Shown: positions 51,319-60,780 of the stretch, piece after piece
How positions within the stretch are numbered: position 1 is the first letter of the stretch
Layout of the letters: every line of letters starts with the position of its first letter
Assembly: GCF_046507575.1 (NCBI RefSeq)
Contig: NZ_JBKFEY010000001.1
Span: forward strand, 496,001-560,000
Source of the DNA: Pontitalea aquivivens
GTDB lineage: Bacteria > Pseudomonadota > Alphaproteobacteria > Rhodobacterales > Rhodobacteraceae
DNA length: 64,000 bases
Reading direction: 5' to 3'
Made by a program: the position numbers and the translations under genes
The notes under the pieces: generated by a model
The model's input: only the letters and a program-made list of their open reading frames with translations
What the model was told of the DNA's origin: nothing
Database searches by the model: none

Positions 51319-52635
51319 TCAGAGGTTGTATTGCTCGCGCGCATAGTCGCCCAGCCCAACGGCGTCGAGGCGCGACAGGGGGGCCAGGAATGTCACCTGG
51401 ATGACGCCCGGCGCGCGGCCGATCTCGATCGCGCCGTTGACGGTGGCGCGGTTGCGCACCTCGGCCACGGTCATTCCCAGAAGTTTCGCCGCCCGCGCCA
51501 GCCCGTTGTCGATCGCCGCGTTCAGGTTGGCCGCCGTGCCGATGACCGAGACCGGTGCCAGCGGCTCGATATCCGCCACCCCCCATTGCCCGGCAAGCCG
51601 CTGACCCTTTGCCCGTTCGGCCGCGGTAAAGGGGCGGGCCAGCGGGGGCAGATCCTCTTCCAGCGGGAACAGCACCGGACCATCCAGCGGATAGTTCCTC
51701 ACGACCTCGACCTGCAGCGTCACGCTGCCGGCCACATCCATCGTATGGCCCGCGATTTCGCCATCGCCCTGGCCTGCGTGCATGTCGCCCATGTAGATGC
51801 CCGCGCCCTTGACCTTGACCGGCGCGATCAGGATCGCGCCGGCGCGCACGGCGTCGATGTCCATGTGGCCATCGGTCTTGTGTTCGGCCAGTTGTTCGGC
51901 GGTGATCGCATAGGCATGCGGCGCGCCCACCAGGAAGGCGCCGAAATCGCCTGCGTTATGGCTGTCGGGCATGGCCATGGACGGGCAGGTGCCAAGCTGG
52001 CCCAGGAAGGGCCGCATCCGCACCAGCGTTCCGGGCATGTCGGACGGCGCATAGGTCAGGATCGAATGCTGACGGCTGCCGTCGGGCAGGGCGGCGTAAT
52101 GGTTCGCGTCCCGCGCAATGGTCTCGGCGGCGGCTCTGGGCAGGGTCAGGCCGACGCTGCGGGTGTCATCGAAGGTGACGGTATAGCCGTGCACGATTTC
52201 GAAGGGTTTGACCGCATTGCCACAGGTGTCGCATTTCACCGCGTCCTGGCCGATGCCTTCCACATGGGTTTCCGGCCAGACCGTATCGCAGACCGGGCAG
52301 CGCGCGGCGATATAGGGGTCGCCCAGGCAGAACCCCTCGGGCGAGCTGTCATGGCCGGATGCGGTGGCGATCGAGGTCACGGTGATGTCGCGGATGCGGA
52401 TGGCGATGCCGTCGCCGGGTTCGGCCCCGTTGACGAAGACGGGGGTGGTGACTTCGTGCCCGCCGCGCAGGCGCGGGGTGATCATCGGCCCCCAGCACCC
52501 CGGCGCGGTGTTGGCGATGATCGTGCCGCCGTTTTCCACGGGTCCCAGCATCGGCGCGGCGGGGTCCAGGACGCTGTTGGTGAATTCCGACACGACGACG
52601 CTGCGGCGCGCTGCGGTGGTGGTTCCATCTGGCAT
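51319..52635 (-). CDS. Acetamidase/formamidase family protein (FmdA/AmdA)
   Basis: 438 aa amidohydrolase. The conserved GAGIYMGDMHAGQGDGEIAG (about residues 280-299) and GCWGPMI near the N-terminus are of the FmdA_AmdA family, which hydrolyses formamide or acetamide to ammonia and the acid. Unusual: a zinc-ribbon-like insertion with CPVCDTVW (about 113-120) and KCDTCGNA. GGGAGGATATC precedes the ATG. Stands alone; nitrogen scavenging is likely but the exact amide is not known. Confidence 0.88.
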   Translation of the reverse strand: MPDGTTTAARRSVVVSEFTNSVLDPAAPMLGPVENGGTIIANTAPGCWGPMITPRLRGGHEVTTPVFVNGAEPGDGIAIRIRDITVTSIATASGHDSSPEGFCLGDPYIAARCPVCDTVWPETHVEGIGQDAVKCDTCGNAVKPFEIVHGYTVTFDDTRSVGLTLPRAAAETIARDANHYAALPDGSRQHSILTYAPSDMPGTLVRMRPFLGQLGTCPSMAMPDSHNAGDFGAFLVGAPHAYAITAEQLAEHKTDGHMDIDAVRAGAILIAPVKVKGAGIYMGDMHAGQGDGEIAGHTMDVAGSVTLQVEVVRNYPLDGPVLFPLEEDLPPLARPFTAAERAKGQRLAGQWGVADIEPLAPVSVIGTAANLNAAIDNGLARAAKLLGMTVAEVRNRATVNGAIEIGRAPGVIQVTFLAPLSRLDAVGLGDYAREQYNL

Positions 52636-52766
52636 GATATCCTCCCGTTGGGTTCAGGGTATTGGATCAAGAGTAGACCGGAGGGGCGGAACTGCAAGCG
52701 CGCTGCATTGTGTCGGTTCGCGCGGGCACGGCAGGACAGGCCATGCACGGGCGCCGGTCACCCGGC

Positions 52767-54050
52767 CTAGCGCCGGCCTTCGGTCAGATGGACCAGTTGC
52801 GCGCCGATTTCATAGCCAAGGGATTGTACGGCGCGCGTGGTGCGGGCGGCGGGTGTGGTGACGGGCAGGGGCAGGGCATCGGTGTTGCGGTTGCCGGTCA
52901 GGAAATCGGCCATCACCCGGCCAAAGACCGTGCCCGGCGCAATGCCGCGACCGTTGTAGCCGCAGAAGGTATAGACGCCCTCGGCCAGCACATGGAAGCG
53001 GGGCAGGTTGTCGGTGGTCATGCCGATCTGGCCATACCATTCATGTTCGAACCCGGTCCGGCCGATCCGGGGAAACAGCCGGGCGATCATCCGCTGTGCC
53101 CAGGCGCGATGCACGGCGATCCCGGTGCCGCGCAGCGCGCCGACCGATCCGAACACCAGCCGGTTTGCCGCATCCATGCGGAAGGACAACAGCACCTCTT
53201 TCGTGTCCCAGGCGCCATGGCGGCCGGGCAGGATGGTGCGGGCCACATCCTCGGGCAGGGGGGGGGTGGCGAAATTGAAATAGGGCAGAAAGACCTGCTG
53301 GTCGCGGATCTGCGGCATCAGATGCGCGGTATAGGCATCGGTGCCAAAGACCACCTGGCCGGCCTGCACCGTGCCGCCGGGCGTTTCCACCTGCCAGCCG
53401 GTGCCGGCGGGGGCCAGCCGCAGCGCGGGGCTTTGGGTATAGATCCGCGCGCCTTTGTCCTGCGCCGCGCGCGCCAGCCCGCGCGCATAGGCCAGCGGCT
53501 GGATCGTGCCGGTCCGGTGATCCAGCAACGCGCCCGCGAAATGGGTCGTGCCCAGCAGCGCGGCGGCGGCGGCGCGGTCCAGCAGCTCGACCCGTGCGCC
53601 GCGGGCCTGCCACTGGCGGGCGCGTTCGGCGATCTCGGCCAGGCCCTTGCGGCCGACGGCGGCATGCAGGGTGCCATGGGGCGTGGCCTCGCAGGCGATG
53701 TCATGGCGGCGCACGATGTCCCAGACCTCGGCCGGGCCCTCGGCCAGGGTTGACAAAAGCCGGTCGCCATAGACAGGGCCCAGCGTCCGGACCAGCACCT
53801 CGGGCATGACCCACATGCCGGCGTTCACCAGCCCGACATTGCGCCCCGCGCCGCCAAAGCCGATCTGGCTGGCCTCGACCAGCACCACATCGACACCGCG
53901 TTCGGCCAGATGCAGCGCGCTGGACAGCCCCGTATAGCCGCCGCCGATCACCACCACATCGGCCCGTTCGGGCCCCTCCAGCGCGGCGGTCTGCGGCGCG
54001 GGCGGGGCGCTTTGGGCCCAAAGACCGTGGGTGCGCGGATTGTTCTGCAT
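52767..54050 (-). CDS. FAD-dependent amine/imino acid oxidase (DAO family)
   Basis: 427 aa. N-terminal FAD-binding motif GGGYTGLSSALHLAERG (about residues 36-52) and the C-terminal GYNGRGIAPGTVFGR are typical of the gamma-glutamylputrescine oxidase / L-pipecolate oxidase branch of DAO enzymes. These oxidise a C-N bond with O2 or a quinone. GGAG precedes ATG 54050. Divergent from a LysR gene whose other neighbours are an amino acid importer, a racemase and an ALDH7; an L-pipecolate or similar oxidase is my best guess. Confidence 0.85.
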   Translation of the reverse strand: MQNNPRTHGLWAQSAPPAPQTAALEGPERADVVVIGGGYTGLSSALHLAERGVDVVLVEASQIGFGGAGRNVGLVNAGMWVMPEVLVRTLGPVYGDRLLSTLAEGPAEVWDIVRRHDIACEATPHGTLHAAVGRKGLAEIAERARQWQARGARVELLDRAAAAALLGTTHFAGALLDHRTGTIQPLAYARGLARAAQDKGARIYTQSPALRLAPAGTGWQVETPGGTVQAGQVVFGTDAYTAHLMPQIRDQQVFLPYFNFATPPLPEDVARTILPGRHGAWDTKEVLLSFRMDAANRLVFGSVGALRGTGIAVHRAWAQRMIARLFPRIGRTGFEHEWYGQIGMTTDNLPRFHVLAEGVYTFCGYNGRGIAPGTVFGRVMADFLTGNRNTDALPLPVTTPAARTTRAVQSLGYEIGAQLVHLTEGRR

Positions 54051-54158
54051 GCTGGGTCTCCTGATCCCCGGGGGGCGGAATTGCCAGGGCCCCGGATGCG
54101 CGTCCCCTTTCTTTAACCGCGCCCGCGCATTAAGGTAGCGACGCTTTTGCAACAGGTC

Positions 54159-55127
54159 ATGCCGGTTCGGAATATCATGCGCGCGCCACGTCGGTTTCTG
54201 CCCTCACTTCCGCTTCTGGCCGCGTTCGAGGCGGCGGCGCGCACCGGGTCGATCACCCAGGCCGCGCATGAACTGTCGCTGACCCAAAGCGCGGTGTCGC
54301 GCCAGATCAAGACGCTGGAAGGCCAGCTGGGCGTGATGCTGTTCATCCGCGAAAAGCAGTCGATCCGCCTGACCTATGGCGGCGAGATCTATGCCCGCGA
54401 GGTGCGCGACGCGCTGCAAAAGATATCGAACGCCTCGCTGAAACTGCGGGCCAGCCCCTCGGGCGGTACGCTGACACTGGGGATTCTGCCGACCTTCGGC
54501 AGCCGCTGGCTGGCGCCGCGCCTGCCCGATTTCATGGCCCGCCACCCCGAGGTGACGGTGAACATGTTCAGCCGCGCCAGCCGCTTCGATTTCGGCCAGG
54601 ATGTGGTGGATGCCGCCATCCATTTTGGCCCGCCCGAATGGCCCGGCGCCGAACTGGCGCTGTTGCGGGGGGAAACCGTCCTGCCGATGTGCGCGCCCGC
54701 GCTTGCGGCGAAATATGCCTTCAGGGACCCCGCCGATCTGCGCCGCGCGCCGCTGCTGCATCTGAACACCCGTCCCGATGCCTGGGAAGGCTGGCTGCGG
54801 AAATACGGCGTCGATGACAGCGCGGTCTATGGCATGCTGTTTGACCAGTTCGCCACCCTGTCGCGCGCGGCGATGGCCGGGATGGGCATCGCGCTGATGC
54901 CCGAATTCCTGTTTGAGGATGAAATCCGTTCGGGCGCGCTGGTGCCTGCGCTGAACCTGCCGCTGCGCAGCCCGGGGGCCTATTACCTGGCCTGGCCGCA
55001 GGATCGGTCCGATTACATGCCGCTGCAGCTGTTCCGCGACTGGCTGTTGGACCAGACCGCCGCCGACCGTCAGGCCCCGCCGCCCGGGTTCATTCCGAAC
55101 CCGCATGAAATCAGTCTCATTCCTTGA
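54159..55127 (+). CDS. LysR-family regulator (GcvA-like)
   Basis: About 322 aa. Helix-turn-helix at about residues 15-73 (FEAAARTGSITQAAHELSLTQSAVSRQI), then a LysR substrate domain starting near SGGTLTLGILPTFGSRWLAPRLP, a sequence typical of the GcvA group. Starts at 54159 or 54177 are both possible. Divergent from the FAD oxidase and upstream of the importer operon, so it probably controls both. Confidence 0.92.
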   Translation: MPVRNIMRAPRRFLPSLPLLAAFEAAARTGSITQAAHELSLTQSAVSRQIKTLEGQLGVMLFIREKQSIRLTYGGEIYAREVRDALQKISNASLKLRASPSGGTLTLGILPTFGSRWLAPRLPDFMARHPEVTVNMFSRASRFDFGQDVVDAAIHFGPPEWPGAELALLRGETVLPMCAPALAAKYAFRDPADLRRAPLLHLNTRPDAWEGWLRKYGVDDSAVYGMLFDQFATLSRAAMAGMGIALMPEFLFEDEIRSGALVPALNLPLRSPGAYYLAWPQDRSDYMPLQLFRDWLLDQTAADRQAPPPGFIPNPHEISLIP

Positions 55128-55250
55128 TTTTCAGCGCCCCGTCCGCAGCGCATTGATGGGCCATCCCCAAGGGTCTGTGCCCCGGGGGCAATCATCAAGC
55201 AAGCCGGTCGCCCGTTTCGGGAAAGGCCGGCCCGTCAGGGAGTTCACCGT

Positions 55251-56072
55251 ATGTCCAATTTCCGCGCCATCGTGTCCGGGCTGTCGCTTGCCGCAACCTT
55301 GGGCCTTGCCGCCACCGCCGCCAGCGCACAAGAGGCCAGCTGGGCCAGGGTCCAGGAAGCCGGCACGCTGCGCTGTGGCGCCGCCGTCTATCCGCCCTTC
55401 GTCAGCTATGATCCGCTGACCAAGGAATACGGCGGCCTGTTCGCCGAATTGTGCAAACGCTACGCGACCGAGGTTCTGGGCGTGAAGCATGAATTCGTCG
55501 ATACCACCTGGGACAACATCGTCGCGGGCCTGCAGGCGGGCAAATGGGACATGTCGCTGGCGCTGAACCACACGCCGCAGCGCGCGCTGGCGGTGGGCTT
55601 TTCGGATGCCGCGATCCCCGATCAGGTGTCGCTGGCCTACAAGAAGGACAATGCGAAGATCCCTGCGGATGCGAAATCCTTTGCCGATTTCGACAAGGCG
55701 GATGTCACCGTCATCGTGACCTCGGGCACCTATATGGACAAGGCGGTGACGGCGCTGGCGAAAAACGCCAGGATCCTGCGCCTGCCGTCGGGGGATGAGG
55801 CGCGGCTGGCGCTGATGTCGGGGCGGGGCGATGTGCTGGCGGATCCGTCCGATTCCAACATGGTCTATATCGCGGCCAACAGCGATTGGGCGACGCATCT
55901 GATCCCGGAACCGGCCGTGTCGCGTCAGGGCATGGGGCTGGGCGTGCATCGGTCGATGTCGCATCAGGACCTGCAATCGCTGAACTTCTTTTTGGAAGAA
56001 CTGCGTGCCACCGGCCAGATGGATGTGATGCTGCAGGCCGCGATCGAACAGATCCTGGCCGAGGCGAACTGA
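55251..56072 (+). CDS. Polar amino acid ABC substrate-binding protein (SBP_bac_3)
   Basis: 273 aa periplasmic protein with signal peptide (cleavage after ASAQ region, about residue 27). Mature N-terminus GTLRCGAAVYPPFVSYDP and GLQAGKWDMSLALNHTPQRALAVGFSD match family 3 binding proteins for amino acids and ectoines. It feeds the permeases and ATPase encoded directly downstream. The ligand is likely cationic or a cyclic amino acid, judged only from neighbours. Confidence 0.92.
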   Translation: MSNFRAIVSGLSLAATLGLAATAASAQEASWARVQEAGTLRCGAAVYPPFVSYDPLTKEYGGLFAELCKRYATEVLGVKHEFVDTTWDNIVAGLQAGKWDMSLALNHTPQRALAVGFSDAAIPDQVSLAYKKDNAKIPADAKSFADFDKADVTVIVTSGTYMDKAVTALAKNARILRLPSGDEARLALMSGRGDVLADPSDSNMVYIAANSDWATHLIPEPAVSRQGMGLGVHRSMSHQDLQSLNFFLEELRATGQMDVMLQAAIEQILAEAN

Positions 56073-56139
56073 TCGCCATCCCTTGCCCGCCCCTGCCGGC
56101 CCGACCCCGGGCCGGCCTTTCCCGCGCCCGGAGATCACG

Positions 56140-56910
56140 ATGTATGACGCCATGACCCAGCCCCTTGCCAGCCTGCGCAACATCCACAAGGCCTATGGCA
56201 GCCTCAAGGTGCTGTCGGGGATCAACCTCGACATGTCGCCGGGCGAACGGGTGGTGGTGATCGGTCCTTCGGGCGGGGGCAAGTCCACGCTGCTGCGCAT
56301 CATGATGGGGCTGGAAGACATCACCGGGGGCAGCATCGAATTCGAAGGCCAGCCCTATATCACCGCCCGCAACGGCAAGACCCGGATCGATGCCGATGTG
56401 CGCAAGAAGGTGGGGATGGTGTTTCAGCACTATACCCTGTTTCCGCATCTTTCGATCCTGAACAACCTGATGCTGGCGGCGGTCAAGACGCGCGGCATGC
56501 CCCGGGCCGAGGCGCGCGACAAGGCGATGCAGCTGCTGGCGCGGCTGGGGCTGGAAACCAAGGCGGGCGCCTATCCCAGCCATCTGTCGGGCGGGCAAAA
56601 GCAGCGCGTGGCGATTGCCCGCGCGCTGATGCTGGACCCGCGCCTGATGCTGTTTGACGAGGTGACATCCGCGCTGGACCCCGAACTGGTGGCCGAGGTC
56701 GAACAGGTGATGCTGGAACTGGCCGAACAGCGCCTGCCGATGATGATCGTCACGCATGACATGTGGTTCGCGCGCAATATCGCCAGCCGCGTGATCTTTT
56801 GCGCGGGCGGCGTCGTGGTCGAGGATGGCCCCCCCGAACAGGTGCTGGGCGATCCGGTGAACCCGCGCACGCGCGAATTCATCCAGCGTGTTTTCCATAT
56901 CCACGGGTAG
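56140..56910 (+). CDS. Polar amino acid ABC transporter ATP-binding protein
   Basis: 256 aa: Walker A GPSGGGKST, Q-loop VFQHYTLFPH, signature LSGGQKQR, Walker B LMLFDEVTSALDPE, H-loop VTHDM, in the GlnQ/HisP order. GGAG precedes ATG 56140. Co-transcribed with two permeases and the binding protein. The Walker B aspartate-glutamate pair reads DEV where DEP is usual. Confidence 0.94.
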   Translation: MYDAMTQPLASLRNIHKAYGSLKVLSGINLDMSPGERVVVIGPSGGGKSTLLRIMMGLEDITGGSIEFEGQPYITARNGKTRIDADVRKKVGMVFQHYTLFPHLSILNNLMLAAVKTRGMPRAEARDKAMQLLARLGLETKAGAYPSHLSGGQKQRVAIARALMLDPRLMLFDEVTSALDPELVAEVEQVMLELAEQRLPMMIVTHDMWFARNIASRVIFCAGGVVVEDGPPEQVLGDPVNPRTREFIQRVFHIHG

Positions 56911-56915
56911 GCGCG

Positions 56916-57584
56916 ATGGATTACGATGTTCAATTCCACTACGTCAGACAGGCCTGGCCCTATCTGATGGAAGGGCTGTGGGTCACGCTGCAGCTGACCT
57001 TTGCGGCCAATGTGATCGCGCTGACGCTGGGCTTTGGCATAGCGATTCTGGTGATGTCGCGGCATTGGTTCGTGCGCGCGCCCTTTGCCCTGCTGATCGA
57101 GTTCTTTCGCTGCACCCCGGTGCTGGTGCAGGTGATCTGGTTCTTCTACTGCGTGCCGATCCTGTTCGGGGTTTATCTGGACCCGATGCCGATGGGCATT
57201 CTGGCGCTGGGCCTGAACCTGGCCTGTTTCAACGCCGAGGCCTACCGCGCCGCGATCCAGGCGGTGCCGCGCGAACAGATGGATGCGGGCGTGGCGCTGG
57301 GCTTTTCGCCGCTGCAGCGCGTGGCCTATATCATTTTTCCCCACGCGCTGCGCGCGGCGCTGCCGGTGCTGATCACAAATGGCATCACCCTGTTTCAGCA
57401 ATCGGCGCTGGTCGCGCTCGTGGCGATCGGGGACCTGATGTACATGGGCAAGCAGGTCGCGACGGAATCCTACCGCCCGATCGAAACCTTCACGGCCGTG
57501 GCGCTGATCTATTTCGCCGTGTCCTTCCCGGTGGCGCGCCTGGCCGCGCTGGTGGAACGCCGGCTGGATGTGGCACGGGCATGA
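56916..57584 (+). CDS. Polar amino acid ABC permease, first
   Basis: 222 aa HisM/GlnP-type permease with about five helices, FFRCTPVLVQVIWFFY and the EAA loop MDAGVALGFSPLQRVAYIIFPHALR. Begins 5 nt after the ATPase stop. Heterodimer partner is the next gene. Confidence 0.93.
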   Translation: MDYDVQFHYVRQAWPYLMEGLWVTLQLTFAANVIALTLGFGIAILVMSRHWFVRAPFALLIEFFRCTPVLVQVIWFFYCVPILFGVYLDPMPMGILALGLNLACFNAEAYRAAIQAVPREQMDAGVALGFSPLQRVAYIIFPHALRAALPVLITNGITLFQQSALVALVAIGDLMYMGKQVATESYRPIETFTAVALIYFAVSFPVARLAALVERRLDVARA

Positions 57585-57591
57585 GGGCAGC

Positions 57592-58257
57592 ATGAAGATC
57601 GATTTCTCTTTCCTGTCGAAATACCATGAGGCCCTGTTGATGGGCCTGGGTACGACGCTGCAGCTGACGGTGATCTGCTTTGGCCTTGCGCTGGTGCTGG
57701 GCTTCGTGCTGGCGCTGTTGCGCGGGTCACGGATCAAGCCGGTGGCCTGGGCGGCGACGCTGTATGTCGAGTTCTTTCGCGGCACGCCGGTTCTGGTGCA
57801 ACTGTTCTGGATCTTTTACTGCCTGCCGATCTTTCTGGGGACGGAACTGTCCAATTTCACCTCGGCGGTGGTCTGCCTGTCGCTTTATGGCGGTGCGGTC
57901 ATGTCGGAAAGCTTTCGGTCGGGGCTGAAGTCGATCGGGCGCGAACAATATGATGCGGCCCATGCGCTGGGGCTGACCCCCTGGGTGCGCACGGTGCATG
58001 TGCTGCTGCCGCAGGCGGTTCTGCGCGCGGTGCCGGTGCTGCTGTCCAACGGGGTGGGGCTGTTCAAGGAAAGCGCGCTGATTTCGGCGGTGGGCATGGC
58101 CGAACTGATGTTCATCGGGTCGACCATCTCGAACCGCACCGCGCGCCCGGTCGAGGTGTTCACCGCCATCGCGCTGATCTACTTCCTTGTCGCCTTTCCG
58201 CTGACGCGGCTGGTGGCGGTTCTGGAACGGCGCATCCTGCGGCGTCTGGCGATCTGA
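57592..58257 (+). CDS. Polar amino acid ABC permease, second
   Basis: 221 aa HisM/GlnP-type permease, with FFRGTPVLVQLFWIFYCLP and the EAA loop YDAAHALGLTPWVRTVHVLLPQA. GAGGGCAGC precedes ATG 57592. About a third of positions match the preceding permease, pointing to old duplication. Confidence 0.93.
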   Translation: MKIDFSFLSKYHEALLMGLGTTLQLTVICFGLALVLGFVLALLRGSRIKPVAWAATLYVEFFRGTPVLVQLFWIFYCLPIFLGTELSNFTSAVVCLSLYGGAVMSESFRSGLKSIGREQYDAAHALGLTPWVRTVHVLLPQAVLRAVPVLLSNGVGLFKESALISAVGMAELMFIGSTISNRTARPVEVFTAIALIYFLVAFPLTRLVAVLERRILRRLAI

Positions 58258-58266
58258 AGGATAATC

Positions 58267-58998
58267 ATGGTCTATGCAATCACCCGCAAAAGCCAATCCT
58301 GGTATGGCGAAAGCATCGGTATCCTGATCCTGGACGCCGCCTATCCTTGCGTGCCCGGCAATGTCGGAAACGCCACCAGCTACCCCTTTCCCGTGCGCTA
58401 TCATGAGGTCGAGGGCGCCTCGATCGACCGGCTGCTGAACCAGTGCGATCCGACGCTGGCCGGCCCCTTCATCGCCGGGGCGCTGGAATTGCAGGCCCGG
58501 GGTGTCAAGGCGGTGACGGGGGCCTGTGGCTTCATGGCGATCTTTCAGCCGCAGGTCGCCGCCGCGCTGGATATTCCCGTGTTCCTGTCGCCCTTGCTGC
58601 AGATCCCCTTCATCGCGCAGATCACCGGGCGGCCCGTGGGCATCATCACCGCCAATGCCGCGCGCCTGACGCCCGCGCATTTCGCGGCCTGCGGCGTGGA
58701 CGCGGGCATCCCGCTGCGCATCGCCGGGATGGAGGGATGCGCCGAATTCCGCAGCGCCATCCTTGAGGAAAAAGGCACGCTGAACAGCGGCGCGATCGAG
58801 GCCGAGGTCTGCGCGGTCGCCCGCCGTCTGGTGGCCGATCACCCCCAGGTCGGCGCGATCCTGCTGGAATGTTCCGACCTGCCGCCCTATGCGCAGGCCG
58901 TGCAGCAGGCCACCGGCCGCCCCGTCTTTGATTTCAACACCATGATCACCCAGGTCGAACGCGCCGTCGTTGCGCGCCGCTATCAGGGCGCGATGTAG
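58267..58998 (+). CDS. Aspartate/glutamate racemase family protein
   Basis: 243 aa. Both catalytic cysteines are present: Cys87 in TGACGF and Cys202 in LLECSDLPP. The family includes aspartate, glutamate, hydantoin and maleate-isomerase-like enzymes that abstract the alpha proton without PLP. Nine bases after the importer permease, so in the same operon; it could interconvert D- and L- forms of the imported amino acid, feeding the FAD oxidase. Confidence 0.9.
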   Translation: MVYAITRKSQSWYGESIGILILDAAYPCVPGNVGNATSYPFPVRYHEVEGASIDRLLNQCDPTLAGPFIAGALELQARGVKAVTGACGFMAIFQPQVAAALDIPVFLSPLLQIPFIAQITGRPVGIITANAARLTPAHFAACGVDAGIPLRIAGMEGCAEFRSAILEEKGTLNSGAIEAEVCAVARRLVADHPQVGAILLECSDLPPYAQAVQQATGRPVFDFNTMITQVERAVVARRYQGAM

Positions 58999-59062
58999 CC
59001 TGCGTGATCTTTGAACCGCCGCCTTCGCGCCGGCACCCCGCTTACCTGAAAGGAACCCACCC

Positions 59063-60595
59063 ATGCATCCGATGAACCAGCTGCCCCGGGAAACGATGGC
59101 CCTTTTGTCCGGTCTGGGCGTCGCCCCGGCGCGGCTGCGCGACGGGCAGCTTGTCGCGCGCACCCCGATCACCGGCGAAACCCTTTGCACCCTGCGCGAG
59201 GACACCCCGGCCGAGGCCGCCGCCGCGATCGGGGCCGCCCACCGCGCCTTTCTGGATTGGCGGCTGGTGCCCGCGCCTCAGCGCGGTGAACTGGTGCGCC
59301 TGCTGGGCGAGGAACTGCGCGCCGCCAAGGCCGATCTGGGCCGGCTGGTGTCGGTCGAGGCGGGCAAGGTCACTTCGGAAGGCCTGGGCGAGGTGCAGGA
59401 GATGATCGACATCTGCGACTTTGCCGTGGGCCTGTCGCGCCAGCTGTATGGCTTGACCATCGCCACCGAACGCCCCGCGCACCGGATGATGGAAACCTGG
59501 CATCCGGCGGGCGTGGTCGGCGTGATCTCGGCGTTCAACTTCCCTGTCGCGGTCTGGTCCTGGAACGCGGCGCTGGCGCTGGTCTGCGGTGACGCGGTGG
59601 TGTGGAAGCCGTCGGAAAAGACCCCGCTGACGGCGCTGGCCTGCGAGGCGATCCTGGCGCGCGCCATCGACCGTTTCCGTGCAGCGGGCCACAGCTGCCC
59701 CGAAGGTGTCAGCGCGGTGCTGGTCGGCGGGCGCGATCTGGGCGAATTGCTGGTGGATCATCCGAAGGTTCCGGTGATCTCGGCGACCGGGTCGACGCGG
59801 ATGGGGCGTGCGGTGGGCCCCCGGGTCGCGGCGCGGTTCGGCCGGTCGATCCTGGAACTGGGCGGCAACAACGCCGCGATCGTGGCCCCCAGCGCGGATC
59901 TGGAACTGACGCTGCGTGGCGTGGCCTTTGCGGCGATGGGCACGGCGGGGCAGCGATGCACCACGCTGCGCCGCCTGTTCGTGCATGACAGCATTTATGA
60001 CCAGCTGGTCGGGCGGCTGAAGGCGGCCTATGCCTCGGTTCCGGTCGGATCGCCGCTGGCCACCGGCACGCTGGTCGGTCCGCTGATCGACAAGGCGGCG
60101 TTTGACGCGATGCAGGCCGCCCTGGCCGCCGCGCGTGCGGCGGGCGGCGCGGTGACGGGGGGCGACCGGCAGGATGGTGCCGGGCCGGATGCCTTCTACG
60201 TCCGCCCCGCGCTGGTCGAAATGCCCGCCCAGACCGGCCCGGTTCTGGAGGAAACCTTTGCCCCGATCCTGTATGTGATGCGCTACACCGACTTTGCCGA
60301 GGCGCTGGCCGCGCAGAACGACGTGCCGCAGGGCCTGTCGTCGTCCTGCTTCACCAATGACCTGCGCGAGGCCGAGCTGTTCGTTTCCGCCGCGGGGTCG
60401 GATTGCGGCATCGCCAATGTCAACATCGGGCCTTCGGGTGCGGAAATCGGCGGCGCCTTTGGCGGCGAAAAGGAAACCGGCGGCGGGCGCGAAAGCGGCT
60501 CGGACGCGTGGAAGGGCTATATGCGCCGCGCCACCAACACGATCAACTTCGGTCGCACCCTGCCGCTGGCGCAGGGCGTCAAGTTCGACATCTGA
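59063..60595 (+). CDS. Aldehyde dehydrogenase, ALDH7 (antiquitin / AmaB-like) family
   Basis: 510 aa. General base Glu265 in LELGGNN and nucleophile Cys299 in GQRCTT are 34 residues apart. ISAFNFPVAVWSWNAALALVCGDAVVWKPSEK (in pieces) and the C-terminal GGEKETGGGRESGSDAW are characteristic of ALDH7, whose bacterial members oxidise piperideine-6-carboxylate/2-aminoadipate semialdehyde in lysine and pipecolate breakdown. The product, 2-aminoadipate, would need an aminotransferase, of which only a remnant follows at 60605. GAAAGGAAC precedes the ATG. Confidence 0.92.
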   Translation: MHPMNQLPRETMALLSGLGVAPARLRDGQLVARTPITGETLCTLREDTPAEAAAAIGAAHRAFLDWRLVPAPQRGELVRLLGEELRAAKADLGRLVSVEAGKVTSEGLGEVQEMIDICDFAVGLSRQLYGLTIATERPAHRMMETWHPAGVVGVISAFNFPVAVWSWNAALALVCGDAVVWKPSEKTPLTALACEAILARAIDRFRAAGHSCPEGVSAVLVGGRDLGELLVDHPKVPVISATGSTRMGRAVGPRVAARFGRSILELGGNNAAIVAPSADLELTLRGVAFAAMGTAGQRCTTLRRLFVHDSIYDQLVGRLKAAYASVPVGSPLATGTLVGPLIDKAAFDAMQAALAAARAAGGAVTGGDRQDGAGPDAFYVRPALVEMPAQTGPVLEETFAPILYVMRYTDFAEALAAQNDVPQGLSSSCFTNDLREAELFVSAAGSDCGIANVNIGPSGAEIGGAFGGEKETGGGRESGSDAWKGYMRRATNTINFGRTLPLAQGVKFDI

Positions 60596-60604
60596 GGGCG
60601 GGCC

Positions 60605-60763
60605 ATGACCGGCACCACCCCTTTCCGGCCCGCCGCGCGGGTTGCGGATCTTGGCGTATCCGAGATTCTCGGGGTCTCGGCCCGGGCGGCGGCGCTGGCC
60701 AAGGCGCTGGCCCGCATCGCCCGCGCCGTCGCAAGCCTGCGCCCCGCGGCCCTGGCCGTCTGA
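60605..60763 (+). pseudogene. Aminotransferase remnant with large in-frame deletion
   Basis: 52 codons from ATG 60605 to TGA 60761-60763. Residues 6-33 (FRPAARVADLGVSEILGVSA then RAAALAK) look like the extreme N-terminus of a class I PLP aminotransferase, and residues 34-52 (ALARIARAVASLRPAALAV) like the last helix of one. The ~350 residues between, including the PLP lysine, are absent. GGCGCTGGCC occurs at both 60691 and 60703, at the junction. GAGGG precedes the ATG. An aminotransferase would fit the pathway after ALDH7. It could also be a real microprotein. Confidence 0.55.
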
Positions 60764-60780
60764 CCCGAAAGGAACATATC

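Noticed and set aside
50342..51586. Minus-strand frame ending in a well-known database peptide (RRDSNPRPST)
   Set aside because: That peptide is the translated antisense of the tRNA-Thr gene, a common false protein.
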